A stretch of 64,000 bases of DNA from Paenibacillus sp. FSL H7-0357 (GTDB lineage Bacteria > Bacillota > Bacilli > Paenibacillales > Paenibacillaceae): the NCBI RefSeq assembly GCF_000758525.1, contig NZ_CP009241.1, positions 3,410,001 to 3,474,000 on the forward strand, read 5' to 3'. The notes beneath the pieces are model-generated. The model was not told the DNA's origin, did not search any database, and saw only the letters and a list, made by a program, of their open reading frames with translations. Positions 1 through 8,240 of this stretch are shown one piece after another. Both the position numbers and the translations under genes were made by a program. How positions within the stretch are numbered: position 1 is the first letter of the stretch; every line of letters begins with the position of its first letter.

Positions 1-2
1 AA

Positions 3-113
3 CAGCCGGAAGCCATTGCACTTTACGTGAAGCATGGCTATCGGCCGATTGATTTGTTTGGACCTTATATTGGCGATCCGGATAGTTTATGTTACGGTAA
101 GGAACTCTTCTAA
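3..113 (+). CDS. GNAT-type acetyltransferase, C-terminal fragment at window edge
   Basis: This is the tail of a gene that begins before the window: 36 codons and a TAA stop. The peptide begins QPEAIALYVKHGYRPI and ends in a short acidic segment. 'A-I-x-L-Y-x-K-x-G-Y' is the usual last strand and helix of GNAT N-acetyltransferases, which move an acetyl group from acetyl-CoA to an amine. The substrate cannot be inferred from the tail. It converges with the small minus-strand gene that follows. Confidence 0.7.
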   Translation, partial: QPEAIALYVKHGYRPIDLFGPYIGDPDSLCYGKELF

Positions 114-121
114 TCTGATGA

Positions 122-319
122 TCAAGCGTGATATTTGCCTGCAGGGGCATTCAGCACCCATTCCAGCATGAGCATCATATCCTCCAGCCGGGTAAGCTGG
201 GCGTTTAGAGCTTCACGCTGCGGGCTGTCCTCGGCCAGTGGTGTCAAACGTGTCTCCAGAGACCTGCGTTGGAGTGTTAATTCATTGATTTTGGATTGAA
301 TCTGATTTTCGGTTCTCAT
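122..319 (-). CDS. Small coiled-coil hypothetical protein (65 aa)
   Basis: I do not recognise this protein. It is 65 residues, highly charged and mostly predicted helix, with repeated leucine spacing (INELTLQRRSLETRL, then LNAQLTRLEDMMLMLEWVL), so a short coiled coil or helical hairpin is likely. There is no signal peptide or membrane segment. An AGGAGG motif seven bases before the ATG supports translation. It lies head to head with rpiA and tail to tail with the GNAT fragment. Function unknown. Confidence 0.6.
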   Translation of the reverse strand: MRTENQIQSKINELTLQRRSLETRLTPLAEDSPQREALNAQLTRLEDMMLMLEWVLNAPAGKYHA

Positions 320-397
320 CCGGAATCCTCCTGGTGATGATAATTTTATATTGTAAATCTATTTCATTATTATAACGGATAATATGGAGGTATTAAA

Positions 398-1084
398 ATG
401 AGTATCAATGTAAAGCAGCTGGCTGCGGAAAAAGCCGTGGAGTATGTGGAAGACGGAATGAAGGTTGGCCTCGGCACAGGTTCCACCGCATATTGGGCCA
501 TCCGCAAGCTGGGGGAACGAGTGCAGCAAGGACTTAAGATTACCGCAGTAGCTACCTCACGTGCTTCGGAGGAGCAGGCCCGCGAGCTGGGCATTCCACT
601 GGTTGCATTTGGTGATGTTGACCACCTGGATTTGACGATTGACGGAGCGGATGAACTCGATGGCCGGCTTCAACTGATCAAAGGCGGCGGCGGTGCATTG
701 CTGCGCGAAAAGATCGTGGCCATGGGCAGCACACGCATGATTGTGGTGGCGGATGAGAGCAAAGCAGTAGAAACGCTGGGCAAGTTTCCGTTGCCTGTTG
801 AGATTGTTCCCTTCGCTTGGGAATGGACAGTCGCTGAACTAGCCAAGCTGGGCTGCAAGCCGGAGCTGCGGCGGAGCGGCGATGAATTGTACAAAACAGA
901 CAACGGCAATTACATTGCAGACTGCCGGTTTGAAGCGATTGCTTCTGCTCGTGAACTTGCGATGTCTCTGCAGGGCATTCCGGGCGTTGTTGAACACGGC
1001 TTGTTCATTGGAATTGCCGATCTGGCCATTATCGGCAAGAACGACGGCAGCATCGAAATAGTGGAAGGTGAAAGCAATCTCTAG
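398..1084 (+). CDS. rpiA: Ribose-5-phosphate isomerase A
   Basis: RpiA interconverts ribose 5-phosphate and ribulose 5-phosphate in the non-oxidative pentose phosphate pathway, in the cytoplasm. The 228-residue length is normal for the family. Visible signatures are the phosphate-binding loop GLGTGSTAYW near residue 25, the catalytic DGADELD segment near residue 80, and KGGGGALLREKIV just after it, which carries the catalytic lysine and glutamate. A GGAGG box sits nine bases before the ATG. The 3' end overlaps the start of the VanZ-like gene by 17 bases, so the two are probably co-transcribed. Confidence 0.95.
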   Translation: MSINVKQLAAEKAVEYVEDGMKVGLGTGSTAYWAIRKLGERVQQGLKITAVATSRASEEQARELGIPLVAFGDVDHLDLTIDGADELDGRLQLIKGGGGALLREKIVAMGSTRMIVVADESKAVETLGKFPLPVEIVPFAWEWTVAELAKLGCKPELRRSGDELYKTDNGNYIADCRFEAIASARELAMSLQGIPGVVEHGLFIGIADLAIIGKNDGSIEIVEGESNL

Positions 1085-1571
1085 TCCGCGTAAGACGCAG
1101 AAGCCCGGAAACCGTTCCGTCCGGGGAAAAATTCAGCCGAAGCCGCGCCGGATATGGGCGTGGATGCTGCTAATTCTGTACAGTACAGCCGTTGTGTACT
1201 GGATGTTTATCGGTTTTGGCCGTGTCGTTCATCCGGACGGACCGCTGCAATATAATCTGGAGCCGCTGCGGACCATAAAACTCTATTTTGATTTGGACAA
1301 TGGGGTGCCTTTCTCCGGCCGGCTGGTGAATCTGCTGGGAAACGTCGCCGTGTTCATTCCCTTTGGCCTCCTGCTGCCGCTGCTGAAGAAGCGGCTTAAT
1401 TCCATGTTTGGGCTAACCTTACATATGGCTTTATGGATATTGCTGCTGGAATCCATGCAAATGCTGCTGCGTGTCGGCAGCTTTGATATTGACGATCTGC
1501 TGCTTAACTTGCTGGGTGTGTGGATAGGTTATATTTTTCTTCATTTGGCATGGGGTAAATCGTTAAACTAA
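1068..1571 (+). CDS. VanZ-like family membrane protein
   Basis: This 167-residue protein has a basic N-terminus followed by about four hydrophobic helices (roughly residues 30-50, 88-105, 112-130 and 137-160). The spacing and the motif LLGNVAVFIPFGLLLP, followed later by DIDDLLLNLLG, are typical of the VanZ-like family. VanZ gives low-level teicoplanin resistance in enterococci, but most chromosomal homologues have no assigned role. The GTG start lies inside the rpiA reading frame, and translation is probably coupled to rpiA because the upstream Shine-Dalgarno is poor. No better in-frame start exists before the first membrane helix. Confidence 0.8.
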   Translation: MKAISSPRKTQKPGNRSVRGKIQPKPRRIWAWMLLILYSTAVVYWMFIGFGRVVHPDGPLQYNLEPLRTIKLYFDLDNGVPFSGRLVNLLGNVAVFIPFGLLLPLLKKRLNSMFGLTLHMALWILLLESMQMLLRVGSFDIDDLLLNLLGVWIGYIFLHLAWGKSLN

Positions 1572-1577
1572 AGTTTC

Positions 1578-1650
1578 ACAAAACTTAAGCGTATGCTTTC
1601 GAAGTGAGTTTTGTACGAAGTATTATCAGGAAGCTATGCTCACAAAACTT
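1578..1650 (+). promoter_or_regulatory. Structured leader with three exchangeable repeat arms
   Basis: ACAAAACT occurs at 1578-1585 and again at 1642-1649, and its complement AGTTTTGT lies between them at 1607-1614. The middle arm can pair with either flanking copy. The second copy is only a few bases from the AGGAGG ribosome binding site of the GNAT gene at 1666. The layout resembles a mutually exclusive hairpin switch, but no known riboswitch consensus was recognised. Confidence 0.4.
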
Positions 1651-1665
1651 TTAGGAGGTTTAAAA

Positions 1666-2106
1666 ATGCTGATAGATCTGAAGCATCTCGTGGGTTCTCC
1701 CGAGGTGAACGAGCTGCTGGCTTATGCTGTTATTGATGAACCGGATGCATTGCAGCGCACTTCAGCCGAATATAGCGCACAGGCTGCATTGCAGCTGTGC
1801 GGCTGGGAAGAGGAAGGCCTGCTGCTGGGGCTGGTAGGCTTTGAAGAAACGGAAGACGGCTCACTGGACATCCGCCATATCGCCGTACTGCCAGAGAACC
1901 GGGGCAAAGGGTATGCGCGCGGAATGATTCTTGAGCTGCTAACTGCGCGTCAGCCCCGTTACCTGCTGGCAGAAACTGAGGACGAAATTGCTGCTGACTT
2001 CTACCGCAGCCTTGGGTTTATGGTGTACAGCCTGGGTGAAAATGCCGCAGGAATCGAAATGTTCCGCTGTGTATATGAGGTCGAGGAGTCTGAAGACGAA
2101 GAATAA
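1666..2106 (+). CDS. GNAT family N-acetyltransferase
   Basis: The acetyl-CoA binding signature is visible as HIAVLPENRGKGYARGMI (R-G-K-G-Y/A) near residue 75, followed by AETEDEIAADFYRSLGF, the usual beta4 to alpha4 segment. The 146-residue length fits a single GNAT domain. The acidic C-terminus (EEVEESEDEE-like) is unusual but not diagnostic. I chose ATG 1666, because TTAGGAGGT lies just before it; an in-frame ATG at 1636 is upstream of that ribosome binding site. A strong terminator follows. The substrate is not known. Confidence 0.8.
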   Translation: MLIDLKHLVGSPEVNELLAYAVIDEPDALQRTSAEYSAQAALQLCGWEEEGLLLGLVGFEETEDGSLDIRHIAVLPENRGKGYARGMILELLTARQPRYLLAETEDEIAADFYRSLGFMVYSLGENAAGIEMFRCVYEVEESEDEE

Positions 2107-2158
2107 CGAGAATAAGCTAAGGGGAAAATAGAGAGAATTCTCACCTCCTTACGTCAAA

Positions 2159-2198
2159 CAGCCATTTACGCATGTCAACGTGCGGAATGGCTGTTTTT
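2159..2198 (+). terminator. Rho-independent terminator after GNAT gene
   Basis: CAGCCATT and AATGGCTG form a stem extended by an inner ACGCA/TGCG pairing, followed by five T residues. It lies about 50 bases after the GNAT stop codon and insulates it from the MarR operon. Confidence 0.8.
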
Positions 2199-2247
2199 GT
2201 TATGCAAAATGCAAATTAGCCGCTGTTGGAATACGGAAAGGAACATA

Positions 2248-2276
2248 TTGACTTTTTGGGCGGCAGACCATATAGT
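2248..2276 (+). promoter_or_regulatory. Sigma-A promoter of the marR-MMPL operon
   Basis: TTGACT (2248-2253) and TATAGT (2271-2276) are separated by 17 bases, a near-consensus vegetative promoter. Transcription would begin near 2283, exactly where the first palindrome starts. Confidence 0.8.
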
Positions 2277-2283
2277 TTTACTG

Positions 2284-2315
2284 TGAAACAGTTTCATACG
2301 TGAACTATTAATAGT
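2284..2315 (+). promoter_or_regulatory. Two palindromes, likely MarR autoregulatory operators
   Basis: TGAAAC-A-GTTTCA (2284-2296) and ACTATTAATAGT (2304-2315) are both perfect inverted repeats. They lie directly downstream of the -10 box and upstream of the MarR gene start, the usual position for a roadblock operator of a MarR repressor controlling its own efflux operon. Binding by this particular protein is inferred. Confidence 0.6.
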
Positions 2316-2332
2316 GTTGGGAGGTTTGAATC

Positions 2333-2785
2333 TTGAAAGAAGAGGCGGAACACTGGATCAACCGCTATTTGGATGCGTACATGGTAGTGACTAGGCAGAT
2401 TAGCGCCCGTGTCAAGGAGCGGATTCCGGAAGGGCTGACCAATGACCAATTTATTATTCTCCGGCTGATAAACAGTCAGGAGCTTTGTACTTCCACATTT
2501 CTGGCCGAGGCGGTTGCGGTAGGCAAGAGTTCGATAACGGCAATTATTAACCGGCTGGACGAAGCAGGACTGATTCAGCGGACCCGGGACGAGAATGACC
2601 GCCGCCAGGTGTATCTGACACTCACGGAGCATGGGAAGAGTGTGCATCAGACCGCTGAGAAGCAGGTTCAGGAAGTGATTTCTCCTTATCTGTTTGATTT
2701 TGAGGAAAAGGACATTGAGAAATTTATTACCATGTTTGAGAAGCTTGCATTTTTAATGCATGAAACAGGAGGGAGAAACAATTGA
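2333..2785 (+). CDS. MarR family transcriptional regulator
   Basis: A 150-residue winged-helix protein. The recognition region is TFLAEAVAVGKSSITAIINR and the wing is RTRDENDRRQVYLTLTEHGK, the classic DxRxxxxxLT pattern of MarR repressors. Such proteins release DNA when they bind a small ligand, often a toxic compound. It starts at TTG 2333 behind GGGAGG. Its TGA overlaps the TTG start of the MMPL exporter by four bases, so the two are translationally coupled and the exporter is the probable target. Palindromes between promoter and start suggest autoregulation. Confidence 0.9.
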   Translation: MKEEAEHWINRYLDAYMVVTRQISARVKERIPEGLTNDQFIILRLINSQELCTSTFLAEAVAVGKSSITAIINRLDEAGLIQRTRDENDRRQVYLTLTEHGKSVHQTAEKQVQEVISPYLFDFEEKDIEKFITMFEKLAFLMHETGGRNN

Positions 2786-5700
2786 AGACCATACTGAAAG
2801 CTAGATGGGCTGTAATTACAGTCTGGCTGGCTGTGGCGGTCGTGTTATTTTTGACGGCGCCGGCGATGTCGGATCTGGTGCGCGAGAAGGGGCAGATTGC
2901 TGTTCCGGATGGCTACACCTCTTCGAGAGCGGCTGAGATTATGAGAGAGGTGGCCGACGCCAAGGGCGGTGAGACGCTGCACCAGGTTGCCCTTGTTTTT
3001 AATAAGCCGGGTGGACTGAGCGCAGAAGATATGGAGAGTATTAAGCAGGGCGTTGAGCAGCTTGCGGCGAGCAAGGAATCGCTGAAGCTGGATTCCATTA
3101 CCGACCCCTTTTCTCAATCCGAATTAAAGGATACGCTGATTGCGAAGGACGGTAAAACCATTATGGTTGCACTGTCGGTAAAAGGCGGAGAAGAAGGGGT
3201 CAAGGAGCTCCCCGCTAAAGTAACAGCCCTGCTAAGTGATGTAACTGCCGATCATTATCTGACCAGCGAAGGACTGATTACGGAGGATACCATTGTCAGC
3301 TCAGAGGCAGGACTGAAGAAATCGGAGTATATTACCGTTGTATTTATTCTCTTGATCCTGTTCGTTGTATTCCGTTCGTTCGTTGCGGCGTTTGTGCCGC
3401 TGCTTACGGTCGGACTGAGCTATATTGTATCGCAATCGGTTGTAGCCTTTCTGGTGGACCGGTTTGACTTTCCGTTATCCACATTTACGCAGATCTTTAT
3501 GGTGGCCGTATTGTTCGGGATCGGGACGGATTACTGCATCCTGCTGATCAGCCGCTTTAAGGAAGAGCTGGCAACCTCTGAGGATACGAAAAGCGCGATT
3601 ATCACCACCTACCGCAAAGCGGGGGGAACGGTATTCTACTCCGGTCTTGCGGTATTTGTAGGGTTCCTGGCCATTGGGTTGTCCAAATTCATGCTGTACC
3701 GTTCTGCGGTTGCAGTGGCCGTAGGGATTGCCGTGATGATGCTGGCGCTTGTGACTGTCGTTCCATTCTTTATGGCAGTATTGGGCAAAAAGATGTTCTG
3801 GCCATCCCGCGGGAAGCTGGAGCACAGCGAAAGCCGCATCTGGGGGGCCGCTGGTTCCTTCTCCTTAAAAAGACCGTGGGCTGCTTTGCTGATTGTAGCT
3901 GCGGTAGTGGTGCCGTTTCTGGTCACTTATGGCGGCAAGCTGTCCTTTAACAGTATGGACGAAATCGGCTCCAACTACGCATCGGTTAAAGGCTTCAATA
4001 TTATCTCTGAGAGCTTTGGGCCGGGAGAATCGATGCCCGGCAAAATTATCATCAAAAATGATGACCGTATGGATACTGCTGAATATATGGGTCTGGCTGA
4101 AAAAATCAGCCGTGAGCTGGAAAAGGTCGACGGGGTCAAAGCTGTTCGCAGTATGTCGCGTCCTACGGGGGAACAGATCAATGACTTCCTGATCCCGACT
4201 CAAGTGGCTACACTGTCAGAGGGTCTGGACCAGAGCAATGAAGGGCTCACGAAGATTCAAACGGGGCTTGCGGAAGCAAGCAAGCAGTTAAGTGATAACG
4301 AGCCGAAGTTGAACGAAGCCGTATCGGGCAGCGCGAAGCTGACGGAGGGCACAGCTGAGCTGAAACAAGGTATCGCCGCGCTGGGCGAAGGCCTATCACG
4401 TATAGAGAACGGCATTAAAAGCGGCTCAGCGGGAGCCGGTGAGATCAAAGCCGGTCTGGCGCAGGCAGCGGCCAGCGCAGAGCAGCTTGCGGACGCCAAT
4501 GCTGCACTACTGGCAGGCTACAAGCAAATCGGCACGGGGCTGACCGCATTGGACGGAGGCGTTGCAGGGCTGCAAACCCAGCTCCAGGGCGTGGCTGCTG
4601 CACTTACCGGGCTGGATGCTTCCTTCAAAGGCCTGGAAGCCAGCCATCCTGATCTTCTGCAGGATGTTGATTACCAGACGATTAAAGGAACGGTAACGCA
4701 AACCGGCACGGGTACAGCCCGGCTTGCCGCAGGACTTGGACAGATTTCAGGGCAGCTAAAAGCTGCAGCTGCCGGTCTGAACAAGGCCAACACCGGATAT
4801 GCCAAGGCCGTTGCCGGTCAAACGGCGCTGGCACAAGGTCTGGGCAAGCTTGCCGCCGGAATCGGCCAGTTGCAGACGGGCCTGAATCAAGCGGCGGCGG
4901 GGCAAGGGCAAATTGTCGATCGCATCCCTTCGATCACAAACGGGCTCGACCAGCTGCAAGGCGGCCAGCAGCAGCTTGCTGACGGGTTCGGCCAGCTTAC
5001 CGGACAAATCGGCCAGCTTACGGACGGTTTGAACGACAGTGCGGATGGCCTGAAGCAAATCACCGGCGGGCTGACTTCTGCTCAAGCGTACCTGGGGCAA
5101 ATTCAGGAGGCCAAAGATGATGAACTGAGCGGATTCTTCGTACCGTCTGAGGCGCTGGAAGCCGAGGGCATCCAGCAGATTTTTGATACGTATCTGGAAG
5201 GTGACGGCAAGGTTATGACGCTGGATGTTGTTTTCGCCGAGAATCCCTATAGTTCCGAAGCGATTGACAGCATTGGAGATATTCAGGCTGCCGTGGACCG
5301 GGCTGTGAAGGGCACGAAGCTGGAGAATGCGGAGACCGCGATCAGCGGAGTGACCAGCACCTATAGCGATCTGCAGAAGATTTCCAATGAGGATTACTCG
5401 CGGACCGTTATCCTGATGTTGGGCGGTATTTTCATCATTCTGGTATTACTGCTAAGATCGATTATCATGCCGATTTATCTGATTGTTTCACTCGTTATCA
5501 CTTACTTTACGGCGCTGGGAATTACGGAAGCCATCTTTGTGAATCTGCTGAATTATTCCGGAATTACCTGGACTACTCCATTCTTCAGCTTCGTTATGCT
5601 AATTGCGCTTGGGGTGGATTACAGCATCTTCCTGATGGCCCGCTTTAATGAGAACAAGACCTGGGATGTGCGTGAAGCGATCCTGCATGCCATGCGCAAT

Positions 5701-5940
5701 ATGGGGACAGTCATTCTGTCGGCTGTAGTGATCCTGGGCGGAACCTTTGCCTCGATGTATCCTTCCGGCGTATTGTCGATGATGCAGATTGCTACTGTAG
5801 TTCTGGCCGGTCTTGCCCTTTATGCACTGGTCTTCCTGCCGTTTTTCGTTCCGGTTATGGTACGGATGTTTGGCCGGGCGAACTGGTGGCCGTTTTCTTC
5901 GGCATCAGCGGAGGAACAGCCGAAAACATTAGATTTATAA
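2782..5940 (+). CDS. MMPL/RND family exporter with large helical-repeat domain
   Basis: This 1052-residue membrane protein has the double MMPL architecture: one helix near residue 10, a first soluble domain, a block of five helices at about 180-345, a second large soluble region, then another five-helix block at about 870-1030. GIGTDYCILLISRFKEE and GVDYSIFLMARFNEN are the paired MMPL signatures. Residues about 473-773 are a long run of LxxGLxxL-type repeats, like the helical regions of YhgE/Pip and EsaA-type proteins, giving a likely extracellular coiled stalk. Homologues export lipids, peptides or drugs. The partner MarR gene points to an inducible exporter. It starts at TTG 2782, overlapping marR by four bases. 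Confidence 0.9.
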   Translation: MKTILKARWAVITVWLAVAVVLFLTAPAMSDLVREKGQIAVPDGYTSSRAAEIMREVADAKGGETLHQVALVFNKPGGLSAEDMESIKQGVEQLAASKESLKLDSITDPFSQSELKDTLIAKDGKTIMVALSVKGGEEGVKELPAKVTALLSDVTADHYLTSEGLITEDTIVSSEAGLKKSEYITVVFILLILFVVFRSFVAAFVPLLTVGLSYIVSQSVVAFLVDRFDFPLSTFTQIFMVAVLFGIGTDYCILLISRFKEELATSEDTKSAIITTYRKAGGTVFYSGLAVFVGFLAIGLSKFMLYRSAVAVAVGIAVMMLALVTVVPFFMAVLGKKMFWPSRGKLEHSESRIWGAAGSFSLKRPWAALLIVAAVVVPFLVTYGGKLSFNSMDEIGSNYASVKGFNIISESFGPGESMPGKIIIKNDDRMDTAEYMGLAEKISRELEKVDGVKAVRSMSRPTGEQINDFLIPTQVATLSEGLDQSNEGLTKIQTGLAEASKQLSDNEPKLNEAVSGSAKLTEGTAELKQGIAALGEGLSRIENGIKSGSAGAGEIKAGLAQAAASAEQLADANAALLAGYKQIGTGLTALDGGVAGLQTQLQGVAAALTGLDASFKGLEASHPDLLQDVDYQTIKGTVTQTGTGTARLAAGLGQISGQLKAAAAGLNKANTGYAKAVAGQTALAQGLGKLAAGIGQLQTGLNQAAAGQGQIVDRIPSITNGLDQLQGGQQQLADGFGQLTGQIGQLTDGLNDSADGLKQITGGLTSAQAYLGQIQEAKDDELSGFFVPSEALEAEGIQQIFDTYLEGDGKVMTLDVVFAENPYSSEAIDSIGDIQAAVDRAVKGTKLENAETAISGVTSTYSDLQKISNEDYSRTVILMLGGIFIILVLLLRSIIMPIYLIVSLVITYFTALGITEAIFVNLLNYSGITWTTPFFSFVMLIALGVDYSIFLMARFNENKTWDVREAILHAMRNMGTVILSAVVILGGTFASMYPSGVLSMMQIATVVLAGLALYALVFLPFFVPVMVRMFGRANWWPFSSASAEEQPKTLDL

Positions 5941-5959
5941 GATTCGTCATGACTTGAAT

Positions 5960-6008
5960 AACAGCAAAGAGCAGGCTTCCGGGACAGTGGAGCTTGCTCT
6001 TTGCTGTT
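5960..6008 (+). terminator. 14-bp hairpin after the MMPL gene
   Basis: AACAGCAAAGAGCA and TGCTCTTTGCTGTT form a perfect 14-bp stem with a 21-base loop. Few T residues follow, so it may act as an mRNA-stabilising hairpin or a weak terminator. Confidence 0.6.
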
Positions 6009-6101
6009 TATGAAGAAACTGGGCGAAAAAAATTTCATACATAGAGATAACCTTTCACCACATTCCTGGGCTTGAAATGACCGTTCCTGTAAAATAGCAT
6101 A

Positions 6102-6146
6102 AAAAACCTCCGGCATGCACAGGGAGTGCAGAAGCCGGAGGTTTTT
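6102..6146. terminator. Bidirectional terminator
   Basis: AAAAACCTCCGGC and GCCGGAGGTTTTT pair perfectly over 13 bases. The A-run on one side and T-run on the other allow termination of both the MMPL operon and the minus-strand TPR gene. Confidence 0.85.
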
Positions 6147-6220
6147 GCGTTTTGTGTTAATGATTGCAGGAAGGAATAGGCGTATAATGGAGCCATCCCG
6201 GTTATTTATGTACCGCTGAG

Positions 6221-6892
6221 TCAGCGCAGCTTTGCGAAATAACTGCGCAGCGCCCAGCCGCGTTCCTGCCGCTTCTTGTACTTTGGCAATGAGCGGTAAA
6301 TGGCCGTAGATTCGGCAAAAGCGCGTTTGGCGTCTTCATTTCTGCCCAGTGCCTTGTACATTGAGCCGGCCAAATAGTAGGCTTCACTGGAAGAGGACTG
6401 AATTTCCTGGAATTGTTCTACATAAGAAAGAGCTTTGTCATGGTCAATATTGCGGAAAGTCTCGGCGAGACGGAGATAAGGCTGGCCATATTGCGCTCTG
6501 CGGTTGATTTCCAGTCCTTGAAGCATCTGCGCTTCCCCCTCGGGAAGCTGGCCCAGCTTGAGATTCACATAACCAAGCTCCACCCAATATTCGGCGGATT
6601 GCTCGTACCGGTCAGCGATCTGCACAAGCAGCTCTTTGGATTCGCTGAAACGCTTGCGCTCAGTCAGCAGCCGGGCCAGATCGAACTTGGCGGAGACATC
6701 ATTGGGGTTCAGCGAGATGGTTGTCCGCAGCTTGGAAATTTGCCGGCTCCGGCGGAACGGCTTCGTGATGCTTGGAAAGATGCCGACATATCGGCGGTCG
6801 AGGAAATACAGAATGACCAGCAGAATGATTAGGGCAAGAAAAGGATTGCCGACCAGATTTAACAGCATGAAAAAACCGAAGATTTTTAACAT
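6221..6892 (-). CDS. Membrane-anchored tetratricopeptide repeat protein
   Basis: A 223-residue protein with one N-terminal hydrophobic helix (residues about 5-30) followed by a basic segment, so the repeats are probably cytoplasmic. The body contains several TPR-like units, for example NDVSAKFDLARLLTERKRF, SAEYWVELGYVNLKLGQLP and SSEAYYLAGSMYKALGRNED, with the usual W-LG-Y-F-A-P spacing. TPR domains are protein-interaction scaffolds; the partner is unknown. It stands alone, convergent to the MMPL operon and divergent from the aldo/keto reductase. Confidence 0.8.
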   Translation of the reverse strand: MLKIFGFFMLLNLVGNPFLALIILLVILYFLDRRYVGIFPSITKPFRRSRQISKLRTTISLNPNDVSAKFDLARLLTERKRFSESKELLVQIADRYEQSAEYWVELGYVNLKLGQLPEGEAQMLQGLEINRRAQYGQPYLRLAETFRNIDHDKALSYVEQFQEIQSSSSEAYYLAGSMYKALGRNEDAKRAFAESTAIYRSLPKYKKRQERGWALRSYFAKLR

Positions 6893-7065
6893 GAATTCCC
6901 TCCATTAATGATTGTGTTTCCATTCCGCAACACGGTTTGTTTGTAGTATGGCGTTGCAGAGCAGGGTAATTATACCATATTTACTAGCGGATCTGAGCTC
7001 TATTTTGCAGTAGTTTTGATTCTGGAGAGATTTTTATTATCTTGGTTCTGAAAGAAGGATGAAAC

Positions 7066-8064
7066 TTGGTGACAGAGACAACAGCAGTAACTTTACGCCC
7101 CTTAGGCCAATCATTGTTATCCGTTTCACCGCTCGGACTGGGCTGCTGGCAGTTCAGCCGGGGAAGCGGAATCGTAGGAAGGTACTGGAGTAATCTTAAG
7201 GATGCAGATATCCTGGATATCGTGCGTGTCAGTCTGGAAGGCGGCATGAACTGGGTCGATACCGCAGAGATCTACGGCGGCGGTAAATCAGAAGAGGCGC
7301 TTGCCCATGCGCTGGATCAATTGCAGCAGGAGGGCAGTCTCCATGCCAAGCCGCTGATCGCTACCAAATGGTGGCCGATGCTCCGCACAGCGAAATCTAT
7401 TTCATCTACAATTGATGAACGGCTCACCTGTCTGGGCGGGCGAAGCATCGATCTGTACCAGATTCACCAGCCGTTTTCCCTGTCCTCAATTGCCAGTGAA
7501 ATGAAAGCGATGGCCGGTCTGGTCAAGGATGGCAAAATCCGTTATGCAGGGGTCAGCAACTATTCGGCCCAACAGATGGTGGAGGCGCACAGGATATTGC
7601 AGCAGTATGGTCTGACTCTGGTATCGAACCAGGTGAAATATAATTTGCTGCACCGGAAGATTGATGAGAATGGAACAATGGAAGCGGCAAAGGAGCTGGG
7701 CATATCCATCATTGCATACTCTCCGCTGCAGCAGGGGATTCTGACCGGACGTTTCCATAAGGATCCTTCACAGATCCGTACAGTTTCGAGGATGCGGCGG
7801 ATGCAATCCGGACTGGATGAGAAGAGCCTGGCCCGCAGCAAGCCGCTGATTGATCTATTATCTGTTTTGGCCGAGAAATATGGAGTAACACCGGGCCAGA
7901 TTGCCCTGAACTGGCTTATACATGTTCACGGGGATACAGTGGTCGCCATTCCGGGCGCTTCCAAGGTCCGTCATGCAGAAGAGAACATCGGGGCCATGAG
8001 TTTCCAGCTTGTTAGAGATGAGCTGGAGCAGCTGAATGAAGCTTCATGGGCAGCCTTGAAATAA
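7066..8064 (+). CDS. Aldo/keto reductase
   Basis: This 332-residue enzyme fits the NADPH-dependent aldo/keto reductase barrel. The catalytic tetrad is recognisable: Asp and Tyr in WVDTAEIYGGGKSEE, Lys in LIATKWWPM and His in DLYQIHQPF. The C-terminal NADP-binding segment VAIPGASKVRHAEENI is also present. It probably reduces an aldehyde or ketone, but the substrate is not evident. Start TTG 7066 (GTG 7069 is equally possible) follows AAGGA. It is a single-gene unit with its own terminator. Confidence 0.88.
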   Translation: MVTETTAVTLRPLGQSLLSVSPLGLGCWQFSRGSGIVGRYWSNLKDADILDIVRVSLEGGMNWVDTAEIYGGGKSEEALAHALDQLQQEGSLHAKPLIATKWWPMLRTAKSISSTIDERLTCLGGRSIDLYQIHQPFSLSSIASEMKAMAGLVKDGKIRYAGVSNYSAQQMVEAHRILQQYGLTLVSNQVKYNLLHRKIDENGTMEAAKELGISIIAYSPLQQGILTGRFHKDPSQIRTVSRMRRMQSGLDEKSLARSKPLIDLLSVLAEKYGVTPGQIALNWLIHVHGDTVVAIPGASKVRHAEENIGAMSFQLVRDELEQLNEASWAALK

Positions 8065-8089
8065 ACATTCGATACCAAAAAGATTATAG

Positions 8090-8127
8090 CCTCCGGCCGG
8101 ATTATCGGCGCGGAGGTTGTTTTTTTT
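8090..8127 (+). terminator. Terminator after aldo/keto reductase
   Basis: CCTCCG/CGGAGG with an inner CCG/CGG pairing forms the stem, followed by TTG and eight T residues. Confidence 0.85.
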
Positions 8128-8240
8128 CCTGAAAGTGCAAAAAAAATGTTTAGGGATGGAAATGATGGGTTAAATAAGAGATAAGAAAATGCGCAACCAC
8201 GCAAATTTAGGTGCAGATTACGGAAGGAGGTTGAACCTTA

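Noticed and set aside
370..594. Minus-strand ORF of 74 codons overlapping rpiA
   Set aside because: It is a shadow of the rpiA reading frame, with no ribosome binding site and low-complexity composition.
5960..6008. Calling the hairpin after the MMPL gene a strong terminator
   Set aside because: It is perfect but lacks a T-run; the true terminator is the one at 6102-6146.
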